DNA of 64,000 nucleotides from Skermanella mucosa (GTDB lineage Bacteria > Pseudomonadota > Alphaproteobacteria > Azospirillales > Azospirillaceae), in contig NZ_CP086106.1 in assembly GCF_016765655.2 (NCBI RefSeq), positions 2,662,501 to 2,726,500 on the forward strand, in the 5' to 3' direction. How positions within the stretch are numbered: the first letter of the stretch is position 1; each line of letters begins with the position of its first letter. The notes under the pieces are model-generated. The model did no database searches. It was given only the letters and a program-made list of their open reading frames with translations, and had not been told where the DNA came from. The translations under genes were made by a program, and so were the position numbers. This document shows positions 10,140 through 22,538 of the stretch, in pieces.

Positions 10140-10999
10140 GACGCGCCCGCCGTCCGAGCATACTCGAGGTAGGCCTGCCTCAGGCGCTCGCCCAGGGAAC
10201 CCGGCTTGCCGTTGCCGACGGTGCGGTCGTCGATCCGGGTGACCGGCATCACGAAGGTGCTGGCGCTGGAAACGAATGCTTCCCGCGCCCTGTAGGCTTC
10301 CTCCAGCGAGAAGGGGCGCTCCTCGAACGGAATGCCGGCTTCCTTGGCCAGCCGGATGATCGACAGCCGCGTCACGCCGTTCAGGATCAGGTTGTTGGCG
10401 TAGCGGGTCACCAGGGTGCCGTCCTCGGTGACGATCCAGGCGTTGCTGGAGCAGCCCTCGGTCACGTTGCCGTCCGGATCAAGCTGCCACGCCTCGAACG
10501 CCCCAGCCTCCACCGCCTGTTGCTTGCCCAGCACCTGCGGCAGCAACGCCACCGACTTGATGTCCCGGCGCAGCCAGCGGATGTCGGGAATCGAGATCAC
10601 CTTGACCCCGTTCTCCAACTGTTCGGCGGTAGCGAAGGCGGCCGCCCGCTTGGTCGTCATCACGAGGGTGCTGTGGGAGTGCTTGGGGAACTTGAAGTCG
10701 CGCGGGGCGACGCCGCGGGTGATCTGGAGATAGATCGTCCCTTGGGTCACGTGGTTGCCGGCGATGAGCCGACGCATCAGCAGCTTCAGGACGCGGGGCG
10801 CCACCGGCCACGCGATCCGCAACTCGTTCAGCGACCGGGCCAGGCGATCAAGGTGCCCCTGCTCGTCGACGAGCCTGCCGCCGATGATCGTGACCACCTC
10901 GTAGACCCCGTCGGCGAACTGGAATCCGCGGTCCTCGACATGGACCATGGCCTCGCCGTGGGGAACGAACCGGCCGTTGACATATGCGTATCGAGCCAT
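10136..10999 (-). CDS. dat: D-amino acid aminotransferase, PLP fold-type IV
   Basis: A 287-residue class-IV aminotransferase (D-alanine transaminase type), which interconverts D-Ala and D-Glu and feeds peptidoglycan precursors. The catalytic lysine is in the segment DIKSVALLP. N-terminal YVNGRFVPHGEAMVHVEDRGFQFADGVYE-like content and the C-terminal FVSSAST phosphate-binding segment match D-AAT rather than branched-chain IlvE. It lies 55 bp after trkA on the same strand and is coupled to the HAD gene downstream. Confidence 0.88.
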   Translation of the reverse strand: MARYAYVNGRFVPHGEAMVHVEDRGFQFADGVYEVVTIIGGRLVDEQGHLDRLARSLNELRIAWPVAPRVLKLLMRRLIAGNHVTQGTIYLQITRGVAPRDFKFPKHSHSTLVMTTKRAAAFATAEQLENGVKVISIPDIRWLRRDIKSVALLPQVLGKQQAVEAGAFEAWQLDPDGNVTEGCSSNAWIVTEDGTLVTRYANNLILNGVTRLSIIRLAKEAGIPFEERPFSLEEAYRAREAFVSSASTFVMPVTRIDDRTVGNGKPGSLGERLRQAYLEYARTAGAS

Positions 11000-11054
11000 G
11001 CTTTCCGCTTCTTTGGGTGAGCTTTTCAGGATCGCGGGACGGGTCGGCGGGCGT

Positions 11055-12431
11055 TCAGAAGAACTCGAGCCGGACCGCGAACATTTTCTCGACCTTCTTC
11101 ACCTGCCCGACCGCGGCCAGGATGATCACCCTGTCGTGCGGCTTGATCACCGTGGAGGGCCTGGGGATGATCACCTCCTCGCCGCGCACGATGGCGCCGA
11201 CGATCACGCCGGTCGGCAGTTTGATCTCGCGCAGCGGCGTGTTGATCAGGCTGGAAGTCTCCAGCGCCTCCGCCTCGATCACCTCGGCGAAGCCTTCGCG
11301 CAGGCTGTGGACCGCGCGGATCCGGCCGCGCCGGACATGTTGCAGGATGGTCGAGACGGTGATGGTCCGCGGGCTGACCACCGCGTCGATGCCGAGCGTG
11401 GTGACCAGCGGCGAGTAGGTCGTCTTGTTGATCAGGGTGATGGCGCGCTGGCAGCCGTAGCGCTTGGCGAGCAGCGAGGCCAGGATGTTGCCCTCGTCGT
11501 CGTTCGTCACGGCGACCACGGTCTCCGCCGCCCTGACATTGGCCTCCTCCAGGATCTCCGGGTCCAGGCCGTCGCCGTGCAGGACCATGGTCCGGTTGAG
11601 CCGCTGGGCGATGTACTGGGCGCGGCCGCGGTCGACCTCGACGATCCGCGCGCTGACCTGCGGATGCTTCGCCTCCAACTCTTCGGCGAGGCACAGGCCG
11701 ATATTGCCGCCGCCCAGGATGATGATCCGGCGGGCCTCGGTCTCCTCATGGCCGAAGGCGGCCATGGCGCGACTCAGGTGCCGGGTGTCGGCGACGAAAT
11801 AGACCTCGTCCCCTGGCAGCATCTGGTCGTCGCCACCGGGGATGATCGGCTTGTCGTTGCGGACGATCGCCACGACCTCGAGATTCAGGTCGGGAAACAG
11901 ACCGGTCAACTGGCGTAGCGGCGTGTGCAGGATCGGGCAGTTGTCGGAGCAGATGACGCCGATCACCCGGACCTTGCCGTCGGCCAGCGGGATCATGTCG
12001 AACGCGCCCGGAACCTGGAGCCGGCGGGCGACCGCCCGGGCCACCTCGATCTCGGGCGAGATGATCACGTCGATCGGCATGTGCTCGCGCGAAAACAGGT
12101 CCGCCCATATGGGAGCCAGATAGCTCTGGTTGCGGACGCGGGCGATCTTGGTGGGCACATTGAACAGCGAATGCGCCACCTGGCAGGCCACCATGTTGAC
12201 CTCGTCGGCCAGGGTGACCGCGATGATCATGTCGGCGTCGGCGGCGCCCGCCTGCTCCAGCACGTTGGGGTGGGAGGCGAATCCGACCATGGCCTGGACG
12301 TCCAGCGTGTCGCTGATCTTCTGGATCAGCTCCGGCGACTGGTCGATCACGGTGACGTCGTTGTTCTCGGTCGCGAGATAGCGCGCGATGTTGGAGCCGA
12401 CCTGGCCGGCGCCGCAGACGATGACCTTCAT
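11055..12431 (-). CDS. trkA: Trk potassium-uptake regulatory protein TrkA
   Basis: A 458-residue cytosolic NAD(H)-binding regulator of the Trk/Ktr potassium channel. It has two RCK_N Rossmann domains (GAGQVGSNIARYL at residues 6-18 and GGGNIGLCLAEEL near 232), each followed by a TrkA_C domain. The full two-repeat length matches E. coli TrkA. The trkH/trkG channel is not in the window. It follows ntrX by 21 bp; the ntrX-trkA order is common in Rhodospirillales and Rhizobiales. Confidence 0.95.
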   Translation of the reverse strand: MKVIVCGAGQVGSNIARYLATENNDVTVIDQSPELIQKISDTLDVQAMVGFASHPNVLEQAGAADADMIIAVTLADEVNMVACQVAHSLFNVPTKIARVRNQSYLAPIWADLFSREHMPIDVIISPEIEVARAVARRLQVPGAFDMIPLADGKVRVIGVICSDNCPILHTPLRQLTGLFPDLNLEVVAIVRNDKPIIPGGDDQMLPGDEVYFVADTRHLSRAMAAFGHEETEARRIIILGGGNIGLCLAEELEAKHPQVSARIVEVDRGRAQYIAQRLNRTMVLHGDGLDPEILEEANVRAAETVVAVTNDDEGNILASLLAKRYGCQRAITLINKTTYSPLVTTLGIDAVVSPRTITVSTILQHVRRGRIRAVHSLREGFAEVIEAEALETSSLINTPLREIKLPTGVIVGAIVRGEEVIIPRPSTVIKPHDRVIILAAVGQVKKVEKMFAVRLEFF

Positions 12432-12452
12432 GGACCGGTGACCTTCATGACC

Positions 12453-13859
12453 TCAATCCCCGGCCAGCTTGTGGGGGGGCTTGTCGTTGCCATGCACGCC
12501 CAGCGACTTCAGCTTGCGGTGCAAGGCGGAGCGCTCCATTCCCACGAACGCGGCCGTGCGGGATATGTTGCCGCCGAACCGGGTCACCTGGGCAAGCAGA
12601 TATTCGCGCTCGAACACTTCGCGGGCCTCGCGCAGCGGCAGGCCCATGATCTCGCCGCCCTTGTCCCACTTCAGGACCGTCGGGGTGATGGCGCCGATCT
12701 CGGGCGGCAGCATGTCGGCGCGGATCGGCTCGCGCGGGTCGCCGGTCGACATGATCAGCAGCCAGTCCACGACGTTGCGGAGCTGGCGCACGTTGCCCGG
12801 CCAGTCGTAGGCCTGGAGCGCCGCCATGGCGTCCTCGCCATAGTCGCGGGCGGGCAGGCCCGCCGTCTCGGACGAGCGGATCATGAAGTGGCGGGCCAGG
12901 AGCGGAATGTCCTCGCGACGCTCGGTCAGCGGCGGGACCCGGATCGGCACGACGCTGAGCCGGTAGAACAGGTCCTGCCGGAACCGCCCGGCCTCAATCT
13001 CCGACGGAAGGTCGCGATTGCTCGACGCGATCACGCGGACGTCGACTTCGACCCTCGCGCTGCCGCCGACCCGCTCGAAGGTCTGCTCCTGGAGCACGCG
13101 GACGATCTTGCCCTGGGTCTCCAGCGGCATGTCCGCCACCTCGTCCAGCAGCAGGGTGCCGCCATGGGCCTGCTCGAAGGTGCCGACCTTGCGCGGCAGG
13201 CCGTCCTGGCCGTGCTCGGTTCCGAACAGCTCGACCTCCAGCCGGTCTGGCCGCATGGTCGCGCAGTTGAGCCCGACGAAGGGGCCGTCGGCCCTGCGGG
13301 AGCGGGCGTGGAGAAGGCGGGCGACGACCTCCTTGCCGGAACCGGCGGGGCCGGTGATCAGCACCCGGCTGCCGGTCGGCGCCACCTTCTCGATCGAGTG
13401 CCGGACATGGTTGATCGCCGACGACTTGCCGATCAGCTCGATCTGGCCGCCGGTCCGAAGCCTCAGCTCCTCGTTCTCCCGCCTGAGCCGGGCCGCCTCG
13501 ATCGCGCGCTCGACCAGGACCAGCAGGCGGTCGGCCTTGAACGGCTTCTCGATGAAGTCGTAGGCGCCCTGCTTGATCGCCGACACGGCGGTCTCGATCG
13601 TCCCGTGGCCGCTGATCATGATGACCGGCATGTTGGGATGATCGCGCTTCAGCTCGGCCAGGATCTGGATGCCGTCCAGCCGGCTGCCCTGGAGCCAGAT
13701 GTCCAGGATCACCAAGCTCGGTCTTCGGGCACCGACGGCGGCGATCGCCTGGTCGGCGTCGCCGGCCTGCCGGGTCTTCATGCCTTCGTCTTCGAGGATA
13801 CCCGCAATCAGCATGCGGATGTCCGCTTCGTCATCGACGATCAGGATGTCATGCGCCAT
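12453..13859 (-). CDS. ntrX: Nitrogen-regulation response regulator NtrX
   Basis: A 468-residue regulator with receiver domain (phospho-acceptor D53 in VILDIWL), AAA+ domain and C-terminal Fis-type helix-turn-helix ([24 protein letters not shown]). The Walker A is GPAGSGKE and DEVADM follows, but the GAFTGA loop that contacts sigma-54 is absent: the expected region reads [20 protein letters not shown]. This loss is known in alphaproteobacterial NtrX, which then acts as a sigma-70-dependent regulator or repressor. It overlaps the end of ntrY by 11 bp and works with it in nitrogen, nitrate and redox control. Confidence 0.95.
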   Translation of the reverse strand: MAHDILIVDDEADIRMLIAGILEDEGMKTRQAGDADQAIAAVGARRPSLVILDIWLQGSRLDGIQILAELKRDHPNMPVIMISGHGTIETAVSAIKQGAYDFIEKPFKADRLLVLVERAIEAARLRRENEELRLRTGGQIELIGKSSAINHVRHSIEKVAPTGSRVLITGPAGSGKEVVARLLHARSRRADGPFVGLNCATMRPDRLEVELFGTEHGQDGLPRKVGTFEQAHGGTLLLDEVADMPLETQGKIVRVLQEQTFERVGGSARVEVDVRVIASSNRDLPSEIEAGRFRQDLFYRLSVVPIRVPPLTERREDIPLLARHFMIRSSETAGLPARDYGEDAMAALQAYDWPGNVRQLRNVVDWLLIMSTGDPREPIRADMLPPEIGAITPTVLKWDKGGEIMGLPLREAREVFEREYLLAQVTRFGGNISRTAAFVGMERSALHRKLKSLGVHGNDKPPHKLAGD

Positions 13860-16122
13860 AGCGACTCTGTTTCTGCTGCGTTTCTTCGGCGGCCACGGCC
13901 GGCGCGGCGATTTCGGTCTTGGGGATCACCAGACGGACTTGCGCGCCCGGGCCGGAAGCCCTGTCTTCGAGCACCAGCTCACCGCCATGGTCTTCCATGA
14001 TCTTCTTGACGATCGCGAGCCCAAGCCCGGTGCCCTTGGCCCGGGTGGTGACGTAGGGCTCGGTCAACCTGTCCCGTTCCTCGTGGGGCAAGCCCTTGCC
14101 GTTGTCGGCGATGACGATCGACACCCGGTCGTCGTCCACCTCCAGGCTGAGATCCACCTGCCCCGGCGGCAGCGTCCCGATGTCGGGCGCGGGGCGGCCG
14201 TCGATCGCGTCCACTGCGTTCTGGAGCAGGTTGGTCAGCGCCTGCGAGATCTGCCGGCCGTCGCACGGCACGGTGAGCGGCCCGGGCGGCAGGTCGGCCG
14301 TGAACTTGATGGCGGGATGGGCGCTGGACTGGAGGAACACGGCTTGGCGACACAGTTCGTTGATGTTCTGTGGCTTCATCACCGGGCTCGGCATCCGCGC
14401 GAAGGCGGAGAACTCGTCAACCATCCGGCCGATATCGTCCACTTGGCGTACGATGGTATCGGTACACATCTGGAACGTCTCGGGGTCGCTGGTGATTTCC
14501 TTGAGGTATTTTCGGCGTAAACGCTCGGCCGAGAGCTGGATCGGGGTCAGCGGGTTCTTGATCTCGTGCGCGATGCGACGCGCCACGTCGGCCCAGGCAG
14601 CCTTGCGTTGCGCCGAGAGCAGTTCGGTGACGTCGTCGAAGGTCACGACGAAGCCGCGGATGTCGCTTCCGACCGACTCGGCGGCGACCCGCACCAGCAG
14701 GGTCCGCGTCGCCCCGGCGCGGCGGAGCTGGACCTGGGCCTCCATCAGCTTGGCCGGGCGGCGCCGGATCATGCCCATCAGCTCGCCCATCTCGGGCGCC
14801 ACGTCGACCAGCTTGCGGCCGATCAGGATCTCCGGGTCGTCGACCCCCAGCAGGTGGGCGCCGGACAGGTTGGGCAGGTTGATGCGGCCCTCGTGGTCCA
14901 GGCCGACGACGCCGGCGGAGACGCCGGCCAGCACGGTCTCGGTGAAGCGGCGGCGCAGGTCGAGCTGGCGGTTGGCCTCGATCAGTTCGCGCCGCTGGCT
15001 CTCCAGCTGGCTGGTCATGCGGTTGAAGGCCCGGCTCAGGGTGCCCAGCTCGTCCTCCGGCAGGAGTTCCGGCACGCGGGCTCCCAGATCCCCTGCCCTC
15101 ACCCTCTCGGCGGCGCCGATCAGCGAGCCGATCGGCGCCACCAGCGCCGTCGCGAAATTGAGGCCGATCCACACCGCGGCCAGCAGCAGCAGAAGCGCCA
15201 CCACGACGAAGATCAGCGTCACCGTGATCTGCAGGCTGGAGCGCTTGCCTTCCAGTTCGGCATAGGCGCTGGCCGCCTCCTGGGCCGACTCCATGTGGTT
15301 CAGCACCCGCGGCTCCACCAGCCGGCCGACGAACAGGAAGGTATCGACGAAGCGGTCCAGCCGGACCAGCGCCCTGACCCTGTCGTCGGTGTCGGTCACC
15401 ATCAGGACGACCTCGCCCTGCCGGGCACGCTCCAGGGCGCTCTCGGGGATCGGCTCGAATTCCAGCGTGAAGGACAGGCCGGAACGCGCCAGCATCCTGC
15501 CGCTGCCGTCGAAAACGATCGCCTCGGTCAAGGCCCGCAATGCCGCCTGGGTCGCGACCACCTGGGCGAACCGGCCGGGATCGGTCAGCAGGCGCGCCGC
15601 CTCCCGGTTCAGGTCGTTGGCCATGGCCAGCGCGTCGGCCCGGATCACCTGCTGGTGCTCGTGAAGATAGGCTTGGGCGACGGCGCGCGACTCGTTGATC
15701 GCGGTGCGCACCCGTTCGCTGAACCAGGACTGGACGCCGACATAAAAGAAGATTGCGGAGAAGGCCGCGACGATGATCGCCGGCATGACGGCCAGAAGGC
15801 TGAAGGTCGCGACCACCCGGACATGGAGGCGGGACCCCGCCAGGCCGCGCCGCCGCTCGATCCACAGCCCGACGATGCGCCGCGCGATGATGGCGCCGAG
15901 CAGCAGCAGCAGCGCCAGGTCAAGCGTCAGCAGCAGGCTGACCGTATTGGGATCGTTGCCGAACGGAGGCGTCGCGGTCAGGGCCGCGTATGTCGCGAAG
16001 CCGGCGCCGATCGCCGCGACGGCCAAGGCGACGGCGAGCTTGCCGGCCAGCCCGACGCGGCTGGCCCAGATCAGGAACTGATTCCAGAAGGATTGCGGCA
16101 TACCCGCGGGTTCACTGGTCAT
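13849..16122 (-). CDS. ntrY: Nitrogen-regulation sensor histidine kinase NtrY
   Basis: A 757-residue membrane sensor kinase. The N-terminus has two hydrophobic hairpins (TM1-2 at about 25-85, TM3 at about 103-125), a periplasmic stretch, another TM near residue 300, HAMP, PAS ([18 protein letters not shown]), HisKA (H box [15 protein letters not shown]) and HATPase_c (N box [11 protein letters not shown] boxes DNGKGLP and GTGLGLAI). Its partner is NtrX. The C-terminus overlaps the ntrX start. 72 bp separate it from ntrC upstream. Confidence 0.96.
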   Translation of the reverse strand: MTSEPAGMPQSFWNQFLIWASRVGLAGKLAVALAVAAIGAGFATYAALTATPPFGNDPNTVSLLLTLDLALLLLLGAIIARRIVGLWIERRRGLAGSRLHVRVVATFSLLAVMPAIIVAAFSAIFFYVGVQSWFSERVRTAINESRAVAQAYLHEHQQVIRADALAMANDLNREAARLLTDPGRFAQVVATQAALRALTEAIVFDGSGRMLARSGLSFTLEFEPIPESALERARQGEVVLMVTDTDDRVRALVRLDRFVDTFLFVGRLVEPRVLNHMESAQEAASAYAELEGKRSSLQITVTLIFVVVALLLLLAAVWIGLNFATALVAPIGSLIGAAERVRAGDLGARVPELLPEDELGTLSRAFNRMTSQLESQRRELIEANRQLDLRRRFTETVLAGVSAGVVGLDHEGRINLPNLSGAHLLGVDDPEILIGRKLVDVAPEMGELMGMIRRRPAKLMEAQVQLRRAGATRTLLVRVAAESVGSDIRGFVVTFDDVTELLSAQRKAAWADVARRIAHEIKNPLTPIQLSAERLRRKYLKEITSDPETFQMCTDTIVRQVDDIGRMVDEFSAFARMPSPVMKPQNINELCRQAVFLQSSAHPAIKFTADLPPGPLTVPCDGRQISQALTNLLQNAVDAIDGRPAPDIGTLPPGQVDLSLEVDDDRVSIVIADNGKGLPHEERDRLTEPYVTTRAKGTGLGLAIVKKIMEDHGGELVLEDRASGPGAQVRLVIPKTEIAAPAVAAEETQQKQSRYGA

Positions 16123-16194
16123 CTGTCTCGTCGCACCGGGCTCACCCTGAACCCGTCCTGTGACCAGGATGTCACGAGACCGATGCAGGGTGTG

Positions 16195-17648
<1,454 letters not shown>

Positions 17649-17649
<1 letters not shown>

Positions 17650-18779
17650 TACGACTGCTCCAGAGACTGTTCGAAATCGGCATACATCGGTAGCGATACC
17701 TTGAATACGGTTCGGCGCGGCAGCGTCTCGAAGTCGATGACTCCGCCATGGTCGCCAATCAGTTTCGCAACCAATGCAAGACCCAGGCCGGTTCCATTCC
17801 GCTTGGTCGTGACGAACGGATCGAACAGATGCGAACGGAGATCCTCCGGTATGCCGTTGCCATTGTCCTGCACGCTGATCAACAACGGCAGGTGGACTCG
17901 GCTGTCGGTGCCGGGAACGGCCAGCCGGACGCCATGCTGGTAGGCGGTGCTCAAAATAATCTCACCGCTCTGTTCCGGAACCGCTTCTGCCGCATTTTTA
18001 ATCAGGTTGAGGAAAACCTGGATCAGCTGGTCGCGGTTGCCGTACACGTCGGGAAGGGACGGATCATACCTTTCCGTGAAACGAACCGTGCGGGCGAAGC
18101 CGCTCTGGGCGACCTTGCGGACATGTTCCAGAACACTGTGGATATTGACCGCCGTCCGATCCGGCGGCCGCTTGTCGGAGAACACCTCCATGCGGTCGAC
18201 CAGCGCCACGATGCGGTCGGACTCGTCGCAGATCAGGCGGGTCAGCTCGCGGTCCGGTTCGGACGCGTTCTGTTCCAGCAGCTGGGCGGCTCCGCGGATG
18301 CCGGACAGCGGGTTCTTGACCTCGTGGGCCAGCATCGCGGCCATAGCGGTGACCGAGCGGGCAGCGTTCCGGTGGGTCAGCTGGTTATCGATCTTGCGGG
18401 TGATCGATTTTTCATGGAGCGACATCACCACGCAGTCCGCCGGCTCCCCCAGGGGCGCCACGCGGACCGTGACCAGATGGACACCGATCCGGGGCGTGTC
18501 GAGGGTGACGCCGTATTCCGACATGCTGGCACCGCCGGCCAGGGCCTGCTCGATCAGGAAGAATACCGGGCTGTCCGCCGGCAGCAGGTCGGTCAGCGGC
18601 TGGCCGATCAGCGCCGCTGCGCCGCAGTCGAAGAACTCCTGGGCTTCCAGGTTGACGTAGCGGATCTCGTGCCGGTCGCCGATCACCAGCACCGGATCGG
18701 GCAGCGCGTTGAGGATGCCGGAGGGATCGATCTCCTGCCGCATCGACTTGCGCCGCAAGGGGGTTGCCGCGCGCGCCAT
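17649..18779 (-). CDS. ntrB: Nitrogen regulation sensor kinase/phosphatase NtrB
   Basis: A 376-residue cytosolic histidine kinase. It has an N-terminal PAS domain (about 20-130), H box [21 protein letters not shown] and an ATPase domain (N box [13 protein letters not shown] boxes DNGNGIP and [11 protein letters not shown]). It phosphorylates or dephosphorylates NtrC under PII control. It has no membrane segment, as expected for NtrB and unlike NtrY. Start and stop are each coupled by one-base overlaps (TGATG with dusB, TAATG with ntrC). Confidence 0.97.
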
Positions 18780-19816
18780 CAGGCTGCCATCCGTTCGATT
18801 TCGGGGGAATAGAAGGACCGGATCATGTCGAGCACGACGGCCGGATCGGAGATGCGGTTGACTTCGGCACGGAACTCCGCCGAGCCGGGCAACCCCTTGC
18901 TGTACCAGGAGACATGCTTGCGGGCGATCTTGACACCGGTGTCGGTACCGTAATGTTCCAGCATTGCCTCGTAATGTTCGAGAAGCGTGGCGAGTTGATT
19001 CTCGAGCCGCGGGTCGGGCAAGCGCTCACCGGTGCGCAGGTAATGGATCACCTGGCCGATGAACCAGGGGCGGCCATAGGTCCCGCGTCCGATCATGACG
19101 CCGTCGGCGCCCGAGTCCTCCAGGCAACGGGTCACGTCCTCGAAGGTGGTCATGTCGCCGTTGGCGATGACCGGTATCGAGACGACCTCCTTCACCCGGC
19201 GGATCGCCTTCCAGTCCGCGGCGCCGGTATAGAACTGGCACCGGGTGCGCCCGTGGACCGTGACCATCCTGATGCCGCATTCCTGTGCAATACGGGCCAA
19301 GTTGGGAGCGTTGCGGTTCGAGTCGTCCCAGCCCAGCCGCATCTTCAGCGTGACCGGGATGTCCACCGCCTTGACCGTCGCCTCCAGGATGCGGGCGGCG
19401 TGGACCTCGTCCCGCATCAGGGACGATCCGGCATGGCCGTTGACGATCTTCTTCACCGGGCAGCCAAAATTGATGTCGATCAGCGCGGCGCCCCGGTCCT
19501 GGTTCAGTTTGGCCGCTTCCGCCATGACCGCCGGCTCGCACCCGGCGAGCTGCACGGCCATGGGAAATTCCTCGGCGCAGTTGGTCGCCATCTTCATGGT
19601 CTGGCGCGACGCGCGGATCATCGCCTGGCTGGCGATCATCTCAGACACGACGAGACCGGCGCCGGCTCGCTTGACCAGACGGCGGAACGGCATGTCCGAC
19701 ACGCCCGACATGGGGGCCAGGATGACGGGGTCGTCAACCCTGATGGATCCGATGTTAATGCCCATCTTTTGGGCAAATCCCTGCAATGCTTTCATTTTGT
19801 GCAGGCTAGCACGCAT
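18779..19816 (-). CDS. dusB: tRNA-dihydrouridine synthase DusB (NifR3)
   Basis: A 345-residue FMN enzyme that reduces uridine in the tRNA D-loop. Early [13 protein letters not shown] and the catalytic-cysteine motif [12 protein letters not shown] followed by GSSLMRD are diagnostic. In alphaproteobacteria this gene is called nifR3 and leads the nifR3-ntrBC operon, as it does here. The TGATG overlap couples it to ntrB. The operon promoter should lie in the AT-rich 19817-19916 gap, shared with the end of the CcsA-like gene. Confidence 0.97.
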   Translation of the reverse strand: MRASLHKMKALQGFAQKMGINIGSIRVDDPVILAPMSGVSDMPFRRLVKRAGAGLVVSEMIASQAMIRASRQTMKMATNCAEEFPMAVQLAGCEPAVMAEAAKLNQDRGAALIDINFGCPVKKIVNGHAGSSLMRDEVHAARILEATVKAVDIPVTLKMRLGWDDSNRNAPNLARIAQECGIRMVTVHGRTRCQFYTGAADWKAIRRVKEVVSIPVIANGDMTTFEDVTRCLEDSGADGVMIGRGTYGRPWFIGQVIHYLRTGERLPDPRLENQLATLLEHYEAMLEHYGTDTGVKIARKHVSWYSKGLPGSAEFRAEVNRISDPAVVLDMIRSFYSPEIERMAA

Positions 19817-19916
19817 TCGGAAAATATCGCAAGCGCGAAGAATGCCGATGAAACCATCGCTTGGGTCATGGCTGGACGCGAATCGGCCCGCGGAACGCAG
19901 TCTGATCCCGATAAAT

Positions 19917-20732
19917 TTAGGAAATTAAAATATCCGTGACGAATTTGACGCCGGGATAGCCCAATGTGAGCAGAAGAAAAGCAAGAAGTACAAAGCGGGC
20001 GGCCCGTTTGCCCCGCACGCCGGTCGCGGCATGGGCGATCAGCAGCCCACCGATGACGAGGAAAGTGGCGACAGAAAGAACTGTCTTGTGGTCGACTCGA
20101 AACAGGACACCTTGCTCGAAGTACAGGACCGACATGCCGGTCGCCAAGCCGAGGCCGAGCACGATCTCCGACGCCACCAGCAAGCGTCCCTGGAGCTGCT
20201 CGCTGTCGGCCATGGGCGGCAGCATGCGGGTCAGCGCCGTCGGGCGCTTCGCTTTCAGCGCCCGCTCCTGCAGGAAGGCCGCCAGGGCCGAGACCGCGGC
20301 CAGGGTCAGCAGGGCGTAGGTCGTGACGGAAACCCCGATATGCAGGTCGACCCAGACGGTCGGGGCCGAGGCGCTCAGCGTCGGGTCCGGCGCTTCGGCG
20401 GTGGCGGTCGCGAACAGGCCGACCAGCACCAGATAGGGCAGCAGCAGCGGCATCAGCCGCCAGCCGGAGCGGGTGGTCAGGCACAGGCCGGCGTACAGCA
20501 CCATGCAAGCCGTGATGCTGACCCAAAGCGTCGTGGATAGCCCGGTGCGCCATGTACCGTCGAGTTGGACCACGGACCAGGCGAGCGGGCCGGCGACGGC
20601 CACGAACAGGACGGCCCAGAACACTGCGTCCGGTCCCCTGCCCTGCCGGAATCCGTCGCGCATGTATGCCAACAGCGAGGCCGGCATCAATGCCAGCAGG
20701 GCGGTCAGGCTGAACATCACGTTTTGGAACAT
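19917..20732 (-). CDS. CcsA/YpjD-like cytochrome c assembly membrane protein
   Basis: A 271-residue integral membrane protein with about eight hydrophobic helices and the CcsA/CcmC-type fold. Conserved histidines occur in [14 protein letters not shown] and VDHKTVLS. The closest known type is the YpjD inner-membrane family, which lacks the long tryptophan-rich loop of true haem handlers, so its role in cytochrome c maturation is unproven. I chose the ATG at 20730-20732 (MFQNVMFS); a longer frame running back to 21155 overlaps ispDF antisense and is not protein-like. It diverges from ispDF and lies upstream of dusB on the same strand. Confidence 0.8.
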   Translation of the reverse strand: MFQNVMFSLTALLALMPASLLAYMRDGFRQGRGPDAVFWAVLFVAVAGPLAWSVVQLDGTWRTGLSTTLWVSITACMVLYAGLCLTTRSGWRLMPLLLPYLVLVGLFATATAEAPDPTLSASAPTVWVDLHIGVSVTTYALLTLAAVSALAAFLQERALKAKRPTALTRMLPPMADSEQLQGRLLVASEIVLGLGLATGMSVLYFEQGVLFRVDHKTVLSVATFLVIGGLLIAHAATGVRGKRAARFVLLAFLLLTLGYPGVKFVTDILIS

Positions 20733-20840
20733 GCTTTCCCGTTCTACTCCGGTCCGGATGGCCGCTTGGCTGCGGCGGCGCGACAGGCTAGGCTCGGTGC
20801 CCGAAACTTCCAAGGTGCTTCGAAGAATGCGGACCCGACC

Positions 20841-22016
20841 ATGACCCCATGCGTGGCGCTGATCGTCGCCGCCGGCAGCGGAGAACGCTTCGGCGGCGAC
20901 CGCCCCAAACAATACCAGGATTTGGGGGGCCGTGCCGTGCTGCACCATACGGTCGGCGCGTTTCTTCGCCATGCCTGCGTCGATGCCGTCCAGGTGGTGA
21001 TCCAACCCGCCCACCGCGAGCTTTATGATGCCGCGGTCGCCGGCCTGGATCTGCCCGAACCCGTCGCCGGGGGCGCGACCCGCCAGGAGTCGGTGCGTCT
21101 CGGGCTGGAGCGGCTGGCCGCCCGCGACCCGGCGCCCGCCTTCGTGCTGATCCACGACGCCGCACGGCCGCTGGTGAGCGAGGCCACCGTCCAGGCGGTC
21201 CGGGACAGGCTGGACGCGGTACCCGCCGCGATCGCCGCCGTTCCAGTGACGGACACGCTGAAGCGCGGCACCGGCGGCCTTGTCAGCGGCACGATCGAGC
21301 GCGCCGGCCTATGGCGCGCCCAGACGCCGCAGGGCTTCCGCTTCCCGGAGATCCTGCGGGCGCATCGGGAACTGGCCGGTGCCGAACTGACCGACGACGC
21401 GGCGGTGGCCGAGCGGGCGGGCTTGGAAGTGGCCCTGGTGGAAGGCAACGCGGAAAACCTCAAGGTGACCAATCGAGACGACCTGGCGCAGGCCGCCATG
21501 CTGATGAACGCCTCCCTGCCCTCCCTGCCGCCGGACGTTCGGACCGGGATGGGCTATGACGTCCACCGGTTCTCGCCCGGCGACCATGTGGTGCTGTGCG
21601 GCGTCGAGGTGCCCCACGAGGCGCGGCTGGAAGGCCATTCCGACGCCGACGTGGGGCTGCATGCCCTGACCGACGCGATCCTGGGCGCGCTGGCCGCCGG
21701 CGACATCGGCAGCCATTTTCCGCCCAGCGATCCGCAGTGGCGCGGCGCCGACAGCGCCCTGTTCCTGCGCCACGCGGTCGGAATGGTCCGCGAGCGCGGC
21801 GGCGTGATCGCCCACGCCGACGTGACGCTGATCTGCGAGCGACCGAAGATCGGCCCGCACCGGGAGGCGATGGTCGCCCGCATGGCCGAGCTGCTGGGGA
21901 TCGCGCCCGACCGGGTCAGCGTCAAGGCGACGACCACCGAGCGTCTGGGCTTCACCGGCCGGGGCGAAGGCATCGCGGCGCAGGCGGTGGCCACCATCCG
22001 CCTGCCGGCGACCTGA
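20841..22016 (+). CDS. ispDF: Bifunctional MEP cytidylyltransferase / MEcPP synthase IspDF
   Basis: A 391-residue fusion for two non-consecutive steps of the non-mevalonate isoprenoid pathway. Residues about 1-225 are Isp[22 protein letters not shown] at the CTP site (GSGERF core) and a later IHDAARPLV. Residues about 232-391 are Isp[17 protein letters not shown] with metal-binding D and H, and [16 protein letters not shown] at the C-terminus. The fusion is common in alpha- and epsilonproteobacteria. The start is the ATG at 20841. cinA follows 21 bp downstream. Confidence 0.96.
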   Translation: MTPCVALIVAAGSGERFGGDRPKQYQDLGGRAVLHHTVGAFLRHACVDAVQVVIQPAHRELYDAAVAGLDLPEPVAGGATRQESVRLGLERLAARDPAPAFVLIHDAARPLVSEATVQAVRDRLDAVPAAIAAVPVTDTLKRGTGGLVSGTIERAGLWRAQTPQGFRFPEILRAHRELAGAELTDDAAVAERAGLEVALVEGNAENLKVTNRDDLAQAAMLMNASLPSLPPDVRTGMGYDVHRFSPGDHVVLCGVEVPHEARLEGHSDADVGLHALTDAILGALAAGDIGSHFPPSDPQWRGADSALFLRHAVGMVRERGGVIAHADVTLICERPKIGPHREAMVARMAELLGIAPDRVSVKATTTERLGFTGRGEGIAAQAVATIRLPAT

Positions 22017-22037
22017 TAAGGGGGGGAGGAAGCGCCG

Positions 22038-22538
22038 ATGTTGCCCGAAGACGTCCTGGACCGCGCCCGAGCCGTCCTCGCCGCCTTTGACGCGGCGGGG
22101 CTGAGGCTGGCGACCGCGGAGTCCTGCACCGGCGGCCTGATCGCCGCCGCCCTGACGGAGATCGCCGGCTCGTCCAGCGTGGTGGAGCGAGGCTTCGTGA
22201 CCTATTCCAACGAGGCGAAGACGGAACTGCTGGGCGTGCCGTCCGACCTGATCGGCCGGGTCGGCGCCGTGAGCGCCGAGGTGGCGGAGGCGATGGCGGC
22301 CGGCGCGGTCGCCCACTCCCGGGCCGATGCCGCCGTGGCAGTCACCGGCATCGCCGGGCCGGGCGGCGCCACGCCGGGCAAGCCGGTCGGCCTGGTCTAT
22401 TTCGGGGTCGCCCGGCGTGGCGGCGCGCTTCGCCACGAGCGCAGGGTGTTCGAGGGCGACCGGTCGGCGGTGCGGCGGGCGGCGGTGTTGTTCGCGCTGG
22501 AACTGGCCGCCGGGGTAGCGGCTCAGGGCGTCAGGTAG
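22038..22538 (+). CDS. pncC: CinA C-terminal domain protein, nicotinamide-nucleotide amidohydrolase (PncC)
   Basis: A 166-residue stand-alone CinA C-terminal domain, which deamidates NMN to nicotinate mononucleotide in pyridine-nucleotide salvage. ATAESCTGGLIAAALTEIAGSS near residues 20-40 and AVTGIAGPGGATPGKPVGLVY in the middle are the family signatures. The N-terminal domain of full CinA is absent, as normal for the E. coli PncC type. It follows ispDF closely. The 3' end overlaps the convergent endonuclease gene by 16 bp. Confidence 0.93.
   Translation: MLPEDVLDRARAVLAAFDAAGLRLATAESCTGGLIAAALTEIAGSSSVVERGFVTYSNEAKTELLGVPSDLIGRVGAVSAEVAEAMAAGAVAHSRADAAVAVTGIAGPGGATPGKPVGLVYFGVARRGGALRHERRVFEGDRSAVRRAAVLFALELAAGVAAQGVR

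Noticed and set aside
19817-19916. Sigma-54 (-24/-12) promoter for the dusB-ntrBC operon
   Set aside because: No TGGCAC-N5-TTGC-like match in the gap or in other gaps I scanned by eye.
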